From assembly GCA_019166125.1 (NCBI GenBank), contig JAHTBO010000001.1, forward strand, positions 553,669-617,668: DNA of 64,000 nt, written 5' to 3'. This DNA comes from Alcaligenaceae bacterium CGII-47 (GTDB lineage: Bacteria > Pseudomonadota > Gammaproteobacteria > Burkholderiales > Burkholderiaceae_B). A program made the translations under genes and the position numbers. Under the pieces are notes generated by a model. The model did not search any database. It was not told where the DNA came from and saw only the letters and a program-made list of their open reading frames with translations. Positions 50,161 through 59,153 of this stretch are shown one piece after another (the first letter of the stretch is position 1; each line of letters begins with the position of its first letter).

Positions 50161-50922
50161 ATGACAGCATCAACTCAAGCTTTGGCCCGAGTGGCCGTGG
50201 TGACGGGTGGTATGGGGGGGTTAGGGACAGCTCTATGCCAACACCTGGCCAAAAGCGGTATGAAGGTTGCCGCGACCTACTCCCCTGACAATGACCATGT
50301 CTCAGAGTGGCTGGCTGAGCAGCGGCACAACGGGTTTGAGTTTAAGGCATTTGGTCTTGATGTAACCGATTACGTCTCTTGTCAGAGTGCTGTAGCTCAA
50401 ATCGTGGCTGAGATGGGTGCGATCGATGTGCTCGTCAATAATGCAGGTATTACGCGTGATGCATCTATTCGCAAAATGACACTGGAGAACTGGCGCGCCG
50501 TACTCCACACTGACTTAGACAGCATCTTCAACATGACCAAGCAGGTGGTGGACGGCATGGTGGAACGCGGATGGGGTCGGATCATCAGTATTTCTTCTGT
50601 GAACGGGCAGAAGGGTGCATTTGGACAGGCGAATTACGCTGCCGCCAAGGCCGGCATTCATGGTTTTACTAAATCCGTTGCGCTGGAAGTAGCCAAAAAG
50701 GGGGTGACGGTTAACACCGTTTCGCCAGGCTATTTGCGCACATCGATGGTGACGAAAATTCCGGCGGACATCTTGAATACGAGAATCCTGCCGGAGATAC
50801 CCATAGGACGGCTGGGGGAGCCCGATGAGGTTGCCGCTCTGGTGACCTTCCTGGCCTCGAGTGAAGCGGCGTTCATTACGGGGGCCAATATTGCGATTAA
50901 TGGCGGCCAGCACATGTACTGA
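50161..50922 (+). CDS. phaB: Acetoacetyl-CoA reductase (PhaB type)
   Basis: NADPH-dependent short-chain dehydrogenase making (R)-3-hydroxybutyryl-CoA for PHB. It has 253 residues. The cofactor loop is TGGMGGLG (15-22), then NNAG (93-96). The catalytic set is S146, Y159 and K163 (NYAAAK). NGQKGAFGQANYAAAKAGIHGFTKSVA and the end FITGANIAINGGQHM are typical of PhaB rather than FabG. GAGGA precedes the ATG at 50161. It is the first intact gene of the block and lies 7 bp before phaC. No thiolase (phaA) gene is present in the cluster. Confidence 0.93.
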   Translation: MTASTQALARVAVVTGGMGGLGTALCQHLAKSGMKVAATYSPDNDHVSEWLAEQRHNGFEFKAFGLDVTDYVSCQSAVAQIVAEMGAIDVLVNNAGITRDASIRKMTLENWRAVLHTDLDSIFNMTKQVVDGMVERGWGRIISISSVNGQKGAFGQANYAAAKAGIHGFTKSVALEVAKKGVTVNTVSPGYLRTSMVTKIPADILNTRILPEIPIGRLGEPDEVAALVTFLASSEAAFITGANIAINGGQHMY

Positions 50923-50929
50923 GATCGCC

Positions 50930-52678
50930 ATGAAAAAAAACCACCGCAATCTCACGCAAACCAGTTCTTCGGATGCGATCGTTCATCAAACATTAGCGCC
51001 GTTGACACACGGCATCGCTCTGGCATCGATAACGGGCGCTTATCTGGACTGGCTCAGTCACGTCATCGCCTCCTCAGACAAGCAGCGTGAGATGTCCGGG
51101 AGTGCGGCCCTCAATCTGGCTGCCTGGTGCAGGTACGTATACGGGTCTGCCTTAGGAGGATGTCCACTCTGTACGCTCCCGCAACCGCACGATAAGCGGT
51201 TTGCCGATCCCGCCTGGTCAGGCATTCCGTTCAATTGGTCTTCACAGGCTTTCCTGTCGGTGGAACAGTGGTGGAGGGAAGCCATGACCAATGTACCGGG
51301 CGTCTCAGATCATCATGAGGATGTCGCTGAGTTTGTTACCCGGCAGTGGCTCGATATGTTGTCTCCATCCAATTTTGTCGCCTCTAATCCGGAGATCTTG
51401 CGCTACACCATCGCAACGGGCGGCAGTAACCTCGTACGGGGAGCAATAAATTGGCAACAAGATGCTGCCGATCTCTTGTCGCAGCGCAAACCCAGAGGCA
51501 CGGAGGCCTTTGTCCCGGGTAAGGATGTCGCGCTGACGCCTGGGAAAGTGATCTATCGGAATCATCTGATCGAGTTGATTCAATACGAACCGATGACTGG
51601 CGAAACATATCCGGAGCCGATATTGATTGTGCCGTCGTGGATCATGAAGTACTACATCCTCGACTTGTCGCCCCAGAATTCACTGGTCGGGTACCTGGTT
51701 AAACGTGGTCATACTGTCTTAATGATTTCCTGGAGCAATCCGACTAGGGGTGACCGGAATTTATCGCTGAACGATTACCTCGAAATGGGCGTCCTGTCCG
51801 CTCTTCAGGTCATTACCAAGGTGGTCCCCGATACGCGAATTCATGCGGTCGGCTATTGCCTGGGAGGCACGCTTTTGGCCATCGCCGCCGCTGCGCTGCA
51901 GCGCAAGCAGGACGATATCCTGGCCAGCATGACCTTATTGGCCAGCGAGTTGGACTTCGAGGAGCCAGGCGAGCTAGGCTTGTTTATCGATGAAAGCCAG
52001 ATTGCCTATCTGGAGAGCATTATGTCGAGCCAGGGCTACCTGGATGGTCGGCAAATGGCAGGCGCCTTTGCGCTCATCAACTCCAAAGACCTGGTTTGGT
52101 CGAAACTTGTTCATGAGTATCTGATGGGCGCGCAAACTCCCATGACCGATTTGCGAGCCTGGAATGCCGATGCGACGCGGATGCCTTATCGAATGCACAG
52201 CGAATACCTGCGCAAGCTTTATTTGGATAACGATCTGGCTGAGGGCAGGTTCATGGTTGAGGGTAAACCTATCGCTCTGAAAGATCTTCAGTTGCCTGTT
52301 TTCTCGGTTAGTACCGAACGTGATCATGTCTCGCCCTGGCGGTCAGTCTACAAAATACATTGGCTCACAGAATGCGAAATCACGTTTGTACTGGCCTCTG
52401 GTGGCCATAACGTCGGCATTGTGAACCCCCCTCAAAAAAACGGCTATCAGGGTTCTTCATTTCAAATAGCGCGGCGAGCTTTTGGTGGGGAATACATCGA
52501 TCCTGACTCCTGGCTACTGGCCGCCGAGCAGCGGCAGGGGTCTTGGTGGACACAGTGGCAGCCCTGGCTGGCGAAGCGGTCTTCAAAGAAAGTCGCTGCT
52601 ATACCAATCTCTGGAAACCTGGCGTTGACGTTGGCTGAGCTTGAGGACGCACCAGGCAGTTATGTCCACATTGCATAA
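50930..52678 (+). CDS. phaC: Class I poly(3-hydroxyalkanoate) synthase
   Basis: Polymerises 3-hydroxyacyl-CoA on the granule surface. It has 582 residues. The lipase-like box has the catalytic cysteine C310 (VGYCLGG); D465 (TERDHVSPW) and H493 (SGGHNVGIVNPP) complete the triad. The N-terminal region (1-190) has the usual class I features (NVPGVSDHHEDVAEFVTRQWLDMLSPSNF). The frame is open upstream within phaB, but ATG 50930 gives the right length. It is followed 26 bp later by the phasin gene. Confidence 0.95.
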   Translation: MKKNHRNLTQTSSSDAIVHQTLAPLTHGIALASITGAYLDWLSHVIASSDKQREMSGSAALNLAAWCRYVYGSALGGCPLCTLPQPHDKRFADPAWSGIPFNWSSQAFLSVEQWWREAMTNVPGVSDHHEDVAEFVTRQWLDMLSPSNFVASNPEILRYTIATGGSNLVRGAINWQQDAADLLSQRKPRGTEAFVPGKDVALTPGKVIYRNHLIELIQYEPMTGETYPEPILIVPSWIMKYYILDLSPQNSLVGYLVKRGHTVLMISWSNPTRGDRNLSLNDYLEMGVLSALQVITKVVPDTRIHAVGYCLGGTLLAIAAAALQRKQDDILASMTLLASELDFEEPGELGLFIDESQIAYLESIMSSQGYLDGRQMAGAFALINSKDLVWSKLVHEYLMGAQTPMTDLRAWNADATRMPYRMHSEYLRKLYLDNDLAEGRFMVEGKPIALKDLQLPVFSVSTERDHVSPWRSVYKIHWLTECEITFVLASGGHNVGIVNPPQKNGYQGSSFQIARRAFGGEYIDPDSWLLAAEQRQGSWWTQWQPWLAKRSSKKVAAIPISGNLALTLAELEDAPGSYVHIA

Positions 52679-52704
52679 GGCATTTATATTTTTTGGAGAA
52701 CATC

Positions 52705-53235
52705 ATGAAAACTGAAACAGATGGCGCCCTTGCTGCCTATCAGCAGCGGATGGCTGTGGCGCAAGAGATGTCCGAGGCGCTTCTTGAAGGCGTGGAGAGT
52801 ATGGAGCACATCTGGTTGGAACAGACACGAGAGATGTTCGAGGCGCAATCGAAATTCTTTCATGCGGCACTTGCTCTCCGGGACCCCCAGGGGCTAGCGG
52901 CTTTACATGCCAGCTTTTTTTCACACCCGCCCAAGGATATATTCAAGTCCCAACAGCAGCTCCTGAATACGATGACCGAGACGCAAGCCAAGATCAGCGA
53001 TGTCTTGGGCAAGCATATGGCTCAGATGAAAACAGAAGCCAAGCCATTGTGGGCTGCCAATAAAGAGGGTAATACTGCAGGTTCAGCAGGCTCATTTTAC
53101 TCAGTCTGGAGCAAAGTGTTTCAAGACACCATGGAGCTTGCCAGTCTGGGTATGAAGACCATTCCCCTAGCGATATCCAACCCCAGCAACCGTCCCGCCG
53201 GTAAAAACGAAGGGTCGCAGGCCAAGCAAAAATAG
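52705..53235 (+). CDS. Phasin (PHB granule-associated protein)
   Basis: 176-residue helical, amphipathic protein with the phasin_2 pattern: QQRMAVAQEMSEALLEGVESMEHIWLEQTREMFEAQSKFF, then DIFKSQQQLLNTMTETQAKISDVLGKH. It lacks signal or membrane segments. It coats PHB granules and limits their coalescence; this is inferred from family and position directly behind phaC. GGAGA precedes ATG 52705. Confidence 0.85.
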   Translation: MKTETDGALAAYQQRMAVAQEMSEALLEGVESMEHIWLEQTREMFEAQSKFFHAALALRDPQGLAALHASFFSHPPKDIFKSQQQLLNTMTETQAKISDVLGKHMAQMKTEAKPLWAANKEGNTAGSAGSFYSVWSKVFQDTMELASLGMKTIPLAISNPSNRPAGKNEGSQAKQK

Positions 53236-53282
53236 GCTTCCGACCGGTTAGGAGGCGGCTAAGTTCTCAACGGATATTCGGC

Positions 53283-55982
53283 ATGAGCATACGCAACCTG
53301 GATTATTTGTTTCACCCTCGCTCCGTCGTCGTTATAGGCGCTACAGATCGCCCTCACAGCGTGGGTGCGACGCTCATGCTTAATTTGCTACAGGGTGGTT
53401 TCAAGGGACCGATCATGCCGGTCAACCCAAAGTACAGTCGTGTAGCCGGCATTCCGGCCTTTCACGATCTATCTGCGTTGCCTACTGTTCCGGATCTGGC
53501 CGTCGTGTGCACGCCGCCTGCCACCGTACCGGGCTTGATAGGTCAGCTCGGTCGCCTAGGCACCAAAGCCGCGATCGTGTTGACGGCGGGGCTTGACGCT
53601 CAACCCGAGGGGGGGAGTGTGACCATGCAGCAGGCAATGCTGGAGGCGGCAAAACCGCACTTGCTGAGGATCTTGGGCCCCAATTGCATAGGGTTGATTG
53701 TTCCTGGTCTTGGCTTGAATGCCAGCTTTGCCGAAGCCGCCGCATTACCTGGAAAGATCGCCTTTGTCTCGCAGTCAGGGGCGCTTACAACCGCCGTCTT
53801 GGATTGGGCTGTAGAAAACAGTATTGGGTTTTCAAAATTTATTTCGATCGGTAATAGCGCCGATGTCGATTTTGGGGATGTATTGGATTACTTAGCCAGT
53901 GATCCAGACACCCGCAGCATCCTGCTCTACATCGAATCCATCAAATACGCCCGCAAGTTCATGTCGGCTGCACGCGCTGCTGCTCGCAATAAACCAGTTG
54001 TAGTGGTCAAAGCAGGGCGGTCGGCAGCAGGGGCCGTAGCGGCGGCATCGCACACGGGCGCAATGGCTGGGTCGGATATCGTATTTGATGCCGCGATCAG
54101 GCGATCGGGCATGCTGCGGGTCGATACAACCCAGGATTTATTCAGCGCCATCGAAACCTTGTCACGCGCCAAACCCTTGCATGGCGACAAGTTGATCATT
54201 CTGACCAACGGCGGCGGCCCCGGGGTCATGGCCGCCGATGCGTTAAGCCTTGCGGGAGAAAAGCTTGCCACCTTGTCCGACGAGACCCGACATAAACTCG
54301 ATGCCGTATTGCCGTCCACTTGGTCCAAAGGCAATCCCATCGACATCATCGGGGACGCTCCCGTTGAGCGCTACAGCAAGGCGTTATCGCTTGTTCTGGA
54401 CGATGGGGGTTCGGCTTCGGTGCTGTTCATACATGCGCCTACAGCGATCGTTAAAAGCGAGGATATCGCACGCGAATGCGCTCCGTTGATTGCGGCCTCA
54501 CCTCGCAATCTGCTTGGTTGCTGGCTCGGTGGCAAGGGGGTATCAGTGGCCAGGCAGGTCTTTAACCAAGCCGGCATACCCACCTATCAGACTCCCGAGG
54601 AAGCCGTGCAGGCGTTCTTGTATTTGCTTGCTTATCGGAGAAACCAGGAGTTATTGCTTCAAGCACCACCATCACAGCCCACGGATTTCTCGGTCGATAC
54701 CGAACAGGTAAAAGGGATCATAAAGAACTCCCTTGAAAATCAACGCAGCCTTCTGAATGAAGCCGAAGCCAAATCCGTGCTGGCAGCTTATGGAATCCCT
54801 GTGGTCGACACCCGAGTTGCCTCGACCATCGAGGCTGCGGCGACCCTTGCACAGCAAATTGGATTCCCCGTCGCGCTAAAGATCCTCTCTCCCGATATCA
54901 CGCATAAGTCCGATGTAGGCGGCGTAGTGCTTAACCTGGAATCCGTAGAGGACGTCCACGCAGCAGCACAGCATATGGTGGCTCATGTGAGCAAAATCCG
55001 CCCAGCTGCTCAGCTTACAGGCTTCACTGTGCAGGCCATGATCAATCGGCCCGGTGCCCACGAACTGATTCTGGGCGTGGCCGATGACGGGACATTCGGT
55101 CCGATTATTATGTTCGGCCATGGCGGCGTTGCCGCACAAGTCATCAATGACCGCGCTGTGAGTCTGCCGCCCTTGAATATGGCCCTGGCCGAGGATCTGG
55201 TGGCGGGTACGCGTGTATTCAAACTGTTGCAGGGCTATCGCGATCGCCCCACAGCTGACCTGCCTAGCCTGTATTTGACGTTGGTGAAGCTTTCTCAATT
55301 GATCACCGATATTCCGGAGATCGTCGAGCTGGATATCAATCCTCTGTTGCTGGATGAGCACGGCGCAATGGCGCTCGACGCGCGAATAGGGATTGCGCCG
55401 TCTGCACTCCGAGGATCCGAGCGTCTGGCTATCCGACCTTACCCAAAAGAGCTTGAAGAGAGTTTTGAGCAGGAAGGCATTAATGGGGGGATTATTTTGC
55501 TGCGCCCCATCCTCCCGTCCGATGCCCAGCCTTATCAGCTTTTCTTACAGACGCTTGATCTGAAGGATGCTCGGAATCGGTTCTTTTGCTCCGTACGCCA
55601 ATTACCTCAATCTGAATTGGCAAGGGTCACTCAAATTGATTACAGCCGCGAGATGACGCTCGTGGCCGTCATTCAGAATGAATCCGGGAATGAGGACATT
55701 CTGGGGGAAATGAGATTAGTCATCGATCCGGATAATCAGCAGGCGGACTTGGGCATTGCCATAAGTACCGCCTTGCAGTCCAAAGGCTTAGGTTCCAAAT
55801 TGCTATCCAAAGCCATTCGCTATTGTCGGGAGCGCGGCACAGCCCGTATAGCAGGCACTGTACTAGCTGAAAATTCTCGCATGCTGGGTTTGGCCAGAAA
55901 ATTCGACTTCACACTGTCCTTGCCCTATGAAGGGATCGTTGATATTTGTCTGGATCTGAATAGCAATCATTATATGAGATAG
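53283..55982 (+). CDS. ADP-forming acyl-CoA synthetase fused to GNAT acetyltransferase (Pat/ACD type)
   Basis: 899 residues. The order is: CoA-binding domain (MSIRNLDYLFHPRSVVVIGATDRPHSVG), succinyl-CoA-ligase-like domains with the phospho-histidine H257 in AASHTGAMAGSD, an ATP-grasp domain (about 490-700, GFPVALKILSPDITHKSDVGGV), and a C-terminal GNAT domain (about 730-895, LGIAISTALQSKGLGSKLL). E. coli and Salmonella Pat (YfiQ) have this layout but have lost the synthetase histidine. Here it is kept, so acetyl-CoA to acetate + ATP conversion may be active besides protein acetylation. The context beside PHB and Usp genes suggests balancing of acetyl-CoA under low oxygen. Confidence 0.9.
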   Translation: MSIRNLDYLFHPRSVVVIGATDRPHSVGATLMLNLLQGGFKGPIMPVNPKYSRVAGIPAFHDLSALPTVPDLAVVCTPPATVPGLIGQLGRLGTKAAIVLTAGLDAQPEGGSVTMQQAMLEAAKPHLLRILGPNCIGLIVPGLGLNASFAEAAALPGKIAFVSQSGALTTAVLDWAVENSIGFSKFISIGNSADVDFGDVLDYLASDPDTRSILLYIESIKYARKFMSAARAAARNKPVVVVKAGRSAAGAVAAASHTGAMAGSDIVFDAAIRRSGMLRVDTTQDLFSAIETLSRAKPLHGDKLIILTNGGGPGVMAADALSLAGEKLATLSDETRHKLDAVLPSTWSKGNPIDIIGDAPVERYSKALSLVLDDGGSASVLFIHAPTAIVKSEDIARECAPLIAASPRNLLGCWLGGKGVSVARQVFNQAGIPTYQTPEEAVQAFLYLLAYRRNQELLLQAPPSQPTDFSVDTEQVKGIIKNSLENQRSLLNEAEAKSVLAAYGIPVVDTRVASTIEAAATLAQQIGFPVALKILSPDITHKSDVGGVVLNLESVEDVHAAAQHMVAHVSKIRPAAQLTGFTVQAMINRPGAHELILGVADDGTFGPIIMFGHGGVAAQVINDRAVSLPPLNMALAEDLVAGTRVFKLLQGYRDRPTADLPSLYLTLVKLSQLITDIPEIVELDINPLLLDEHGAMALDARIGIAPSALRGSERLAIRPYPKELEESFEQEGINGGIILLRPILPSDAQPYQLFLQTLDLKDARNRFFCSVRQLPQSELARVTQIDYSREMTLVAVIQNESGNEDILGEMRLVIDPDNQQADLGIAISTALQSKGLGSKLLSKAIRYCRERGTARIAGTVLAENSRMLGLARKFDFTLSLPYEGIVDICLDLNSNHYMR

Positions 55983-55984
55983 AT

Positions 55985-56458
55985 ATGTATAAGAAAATTC
56001 TTGTTGCAATTGATGGCAGCGATGTAGCTGACCACGCATTTGAATCTGCATTGCAGTTCGCCAAAACAGAAAATGCTGAACTCTTTGTGCTACATATCAT
56101 AGAGAGTCCACAATTCTATTTGCCCGAGGTTGGAATTGATCCTGCGTCAATCTATGAGGCATTGGTGGCTGAGGGCGGACATATCACACAGCATGCACGG
56201 GATCGCTTAAAAAATGAAGGCGTGCGCGGGCAAGCAGGTGTGCTGGATAACTTCCTCTCGGGACATGCCACAGTGGATCAAATTCAGCATATGGCTGAGG
56301 AATTCCATGCCGACCTAATAGTTCTGGGGACCCATGGCCGGAGTGGTTTTAAGCGGCTGATGTTGGGTAGCGTTGCCGAGGCATTTGTCCGAATGTCCAC
56401 TCGGCCTGTGTTATTGATTCCGCAGAGATCAGCCGTTGAGTCCTCAATGAGCGCTTGA
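55985..56458 (+). CDS. Universal stress protein UspA family
   Basis: 157-residue cytoplasmic ATP-binding stress protein. It starts YKKILVAIDGSDVADHAFESAL; the ATP loop G-x2-G-x9-G-S is complete in GTHGRSGFKRLMLGSVAE. It begins 2 bp after the synthetase stop and lies 6 bp before the ATPase gene, so it is part of one operon. Usp proteins of this type often accompany FNR/Anr-controlled anaerobic energy genes. Confidence 0.93.
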   Translation: MYKKILVAIDGSDVADHAFESALQFAKTENAELFVLHIIESPQFYLPEVGIDPASIYEALVAEGGHITQHARDRLKNEGVRGQAGVLDNFLSGHATVDQIQHMAEEFHADLIVLGTHGRSGFKRLMLGSVAEAFVRMSTRPVLLIPQRSAVESSMSA

Positions 56459-56464
56459 TCCCCT

Positions 56465-59035
56465 ATGTTTAATAAGAATGGCAAATCAACAGTATCCAAG
56501 CCTGAATGTACTGGGGGCGTCTGGTGGAGGCTGACATCCATCCAAGATGATCTGCATTCCTCTTCGGATGGTTTGAGCAATACTGAAGTGCAGCAACGCT
56601 TACTGCGTTATGGGCCCAACCGATTGAGTGCACCTGCTCATAAGTATCCACTTTTCGAGATTCTTGATCGCCTGCGGAATCCATTGGTCTTGTTGCTGCT
56701 GATTGCAGGCGCAATCTCCGCTGTGGTCGATGATGCTACAAGTGCAGGTATTATTGCGCTCATGGTTGTGCTCAGCGTAACATTTGATTACGTTCAGGAG
56801 CACAAGGCCGAATTAGCGGCCGATAGGTTACGCAAATCCGTCGCCCTGAAGGCGACTGTGCGGCGTGATGGGGTTGATCAGGAGGTCGCGGTTGAAGATC
56901 TGGTGCCCGGCGACATAGTCAGCCTGTCGGCAGGCTGCTTGGTTCCTGGCGATGGGTTGGTGCTCAGCGCTGCCGATCTGTTCATTCAGCAAGCGGCGTT
57001 GACGGGGGAGTCATTTCCGGTTGAAAAGCATGCCACTGCCATCCCCGATGATGATGCTTTAGACCGTGCGACAAATGCTGTTTTCATGGGATCGAACGTG
57101 ATATCCGGGATGGCATCCGTACTCATCGTCAAAACGGGAGAAAGCACTCAGCTTGGAATGGTAGGGGGCGCTATTTCTCAGAGCCGTCCTCCAACAGCAT
57201 TTGATAACGGAATACGTCATTTTGGCTATCTGATTCTACGTGTCACTTTTTTATTGGTGTTGTTCGTGCTGCTGGTCAATGGACTGGCCCATCGCCCGTG
57301 GCTGGAATCTTTTCTGTTTTCCTTGGCGCTAGCGGTGGGATTGACGCCAGAGTTGTTGCCTATGGTGGTAACTGTGACATTGTCACGTGGCGCATTGCGG
57401 CTCGCCAAGCATGGCGTGATCGTCAAGCGATTATCCGCCATGCAGAATCTGGGAGCAATGGACATATTATGTACTGACAAAACAGGTACTCTCACCGAAG
57501 CCAAGATCAGCTTGTCCTGCCACGTGGACATTGGCAATCAGGATAATAGCCATGTGCTGGAGTTGGCTTATCTCAATAGCAGCTTCGAGACGGGAGTGCA
57601 TACCCCTCTGGAGGACGCGATTCTCGCCCATGAATCAGTGGACATTCGCGCATGGACCAAGATCGACGAAGTTCCATTTGATTTCGAGCGGCGGCGGTTA
57701 TCGGTATTGCTACAGTGCTTAGGTGAGCACTTCCTGGTAGTCAAAGGCGCTCCGGAAGACGTGTTGACGCATTGTGGTCGCTATGAAGGCGTTGACGGCG
57801 AAGCGGTGCCGTGGACGGAACCGTCCCGTATTCTGGCTCAGCAGACGCTGACTAAGCTCAGTATGGACGGCTATCGCGTGCTGGGCATTGCCTGGAAAAA
57901 GGTGCCGGCCGATGTCTGTCATGTGACGCTTACGGATGAAAGTAATCTGATTTTTGCAGGCTATGCGGCGTTTTTGGATCCACCTAAAGAAGACGCTGGC
58001 GAAGCAAGCGCCAACTTGTCCAGAAAAGGGATCGCAGTCAAAATTTTGACAGGTGATAACGAACTTGTGGCTCAGCACGTGTGTAAGACTTTGGATATCC
58101 CTGTGACCAGTGTGCTGATGGGATATCAGATCGCGAAGCTGGATGATCGTGCTTTATCCCTGCAGGCTGAAGCTGCCAACCTATTTTGTCGTATCAATCC
58201 CATACAGAAGAATCGCTTGATCCTGGCTTTGCGTAGCCGAGGCCATGTGGTTGGATTCATGGGAGACGGAATTAACGACGCGCCGGCGCTACACAGCGCC
58301 GATGTGAGCATTTCCGTGGATACAGCTGTCGATGTTGCCAAGGACTCAGCGGACCTGATCATGCTGAAACACGATCTATCCATGCTTGAGGACGGTGTAA
58401 ATGAAGGGCGTCGAACCTTTGCCAATATCCGCAAGTACATCATGATGGGTACTAGCTCGAACTTTGGCAATATGTTCAGCATGGCCGGAGCAACCTTGTT
58501 TTTACCCTTTTTGCCCATGTTGCCGACACAGGTACTACTCAATAATATTCTATATGATTTGTCCGAGACCGTACTTCCGCTGGACGAAGTGGATGAGGTG
58601 GAGACCGCTACACCACAGCATTGGAATATCAAACTATTGCGAAATTTCATGCTAGTACTCGGACCGGTCAGTTCATCGTTTGATTTTGCCACGTTTTACT
58701 TATTGCTGACATTTCTAAAAGCGGACGAGGGACTCTTCCAGACAGGCTGGTTCATCGAGTCACTGGCCACTCAGATTCTCGTCATCTTCATCATTCGCAC
58801 TCGCGGCAATCCTTTTCTTAGTCGCCCACATCCAGCGCTATGGATTGCTGCTGTAAGCATCCTTCTTGTTGCCGCAATTATTCCATTTTCGCCGTTGGCT
58901 GGCTTCTTTGGCTTCGTTGCTTTGCCTTGGCCTTACTTCTTGGCATTGAGCGTTCTAGTGTTTATGTATTTAGCTCTGGCGCAAGCAGTTAAAGTACTTT
59001 TTTATCGTTCCAACCTCGCTCTTAAACATAGTTGA
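56465..59035 (+). CDS. P-type ATPase, magnesium-transporting (MgtA/MgtB) type
   Basis: 856-residue ion pump (MgtA about 900). It has the actuator loop TGES (180-183), the helix 4 motif VGLTPELLPM (291-300), the phosphorylated D338 in CTDKTGTLTEA, KGAPEDVL for nucleotide binding and GDGINDAPALHSAD for the hinge. The stretch GVIVKRLSAMQNLGAMDILCTDKTG is nearly the MgtA wording, so Mg2+ uptake is the best guess. There is no mgtC or leader riboswitch. It is in one operon with the Usp gene. Confidence 0.9.
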   Translation: MFNKNGKSTVSKPECTGGVWWRLTSIQDDLHSSSDGLSNTEVQQRLLRYGPNRLSAPAHKYPLFEILDRLRNPLVLLLLIAGAISAVVDDATSAGIIALMVVLSVTFDYVQEHKAELAADRLRKSVALKATVRRDGVDQEVAVEDLVPGDIVSLSAGCLVPGDGLVLSAADLFIQQAALTGESFPVEKHATAIPDDDALDRATNAVFMGSNVISGMASVLIVKTGESTQLGMVGGAISQSRPPTAFDNGIRHFGYLILRVTFLLVLFVLLVNGLAHRPWLESFLFSLALAVGLTPELLPMVVTVTLSRGALRLAKHGVIVKRLSAMQNLGAMDILCTDKTGTLTEAKISLSCHVDIGNQDNSHVLELAYLNSSFETGVHTPLEDAILAHESVDIRAWTKIDEVPFDFERRRLSVLLQCLGEHFLVVKGAPEDVLTHCGRYEGVDGEAVPWTEPSRILAQQTLTKLSMDGYRVLGIAWKKVPADVCHVTLTDESNLIFAGYAAFLDPPKEDAGEASANLSRKGIAVKILTGDNELVAQHVCKTLDIPVTSVLMGYQIAKLDDRALSLQAEAANLFCRINPIQKNRLILALRSRGHVVGFMGDGINDAPALHSADVSISVDTAVDVAKDSADLIMLKHDLSMLEDGVNEGRRTFANIRKYIMMGTSSNFGNMFSMAGATLFLPFLPMLPTQVLLNNILYDLSETVLPLDEVDEVETATPQHWNIKLLRNFMLVLGPVSSSFDFATFYLLLTFLKADEGLFQTGWFIESLATQILVIFIIRTRGNPFLSRPHPALWIAAVSILLVAAIIPFSPLAGFFGFVALPWPYFLALSVLVFMYLALAQAVKVLFYRSNLALKHS

Positions 59036-59067
59036 AGAGTTACATTCAGCACTTATTCCGCAGCTAT

Positions 59068-59081
59068 TTGATTATCGTCAA
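59068..59081 (+). promoter_or_regulatory. FNR/Anr box before the alcohol dehydrogenase gene
   Basis: TTGATTATCGTCAA matches TTGAT-N4-ATCAA in 9 of 10 fixed bases. It lies 72 bp before the start codon. A -10-like TAGTCT (59103-59108) follows at a distance that puts the box close to -41, the usual activating position. Confidence 0.7.
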
Positions 59082-59153
59082 TATCAACCGCTGCTATTCG
59101 AATAGTCTGTAGGTATTGTTTTGCGCAAACACAATCAGCTCAAGGAGTAAACC

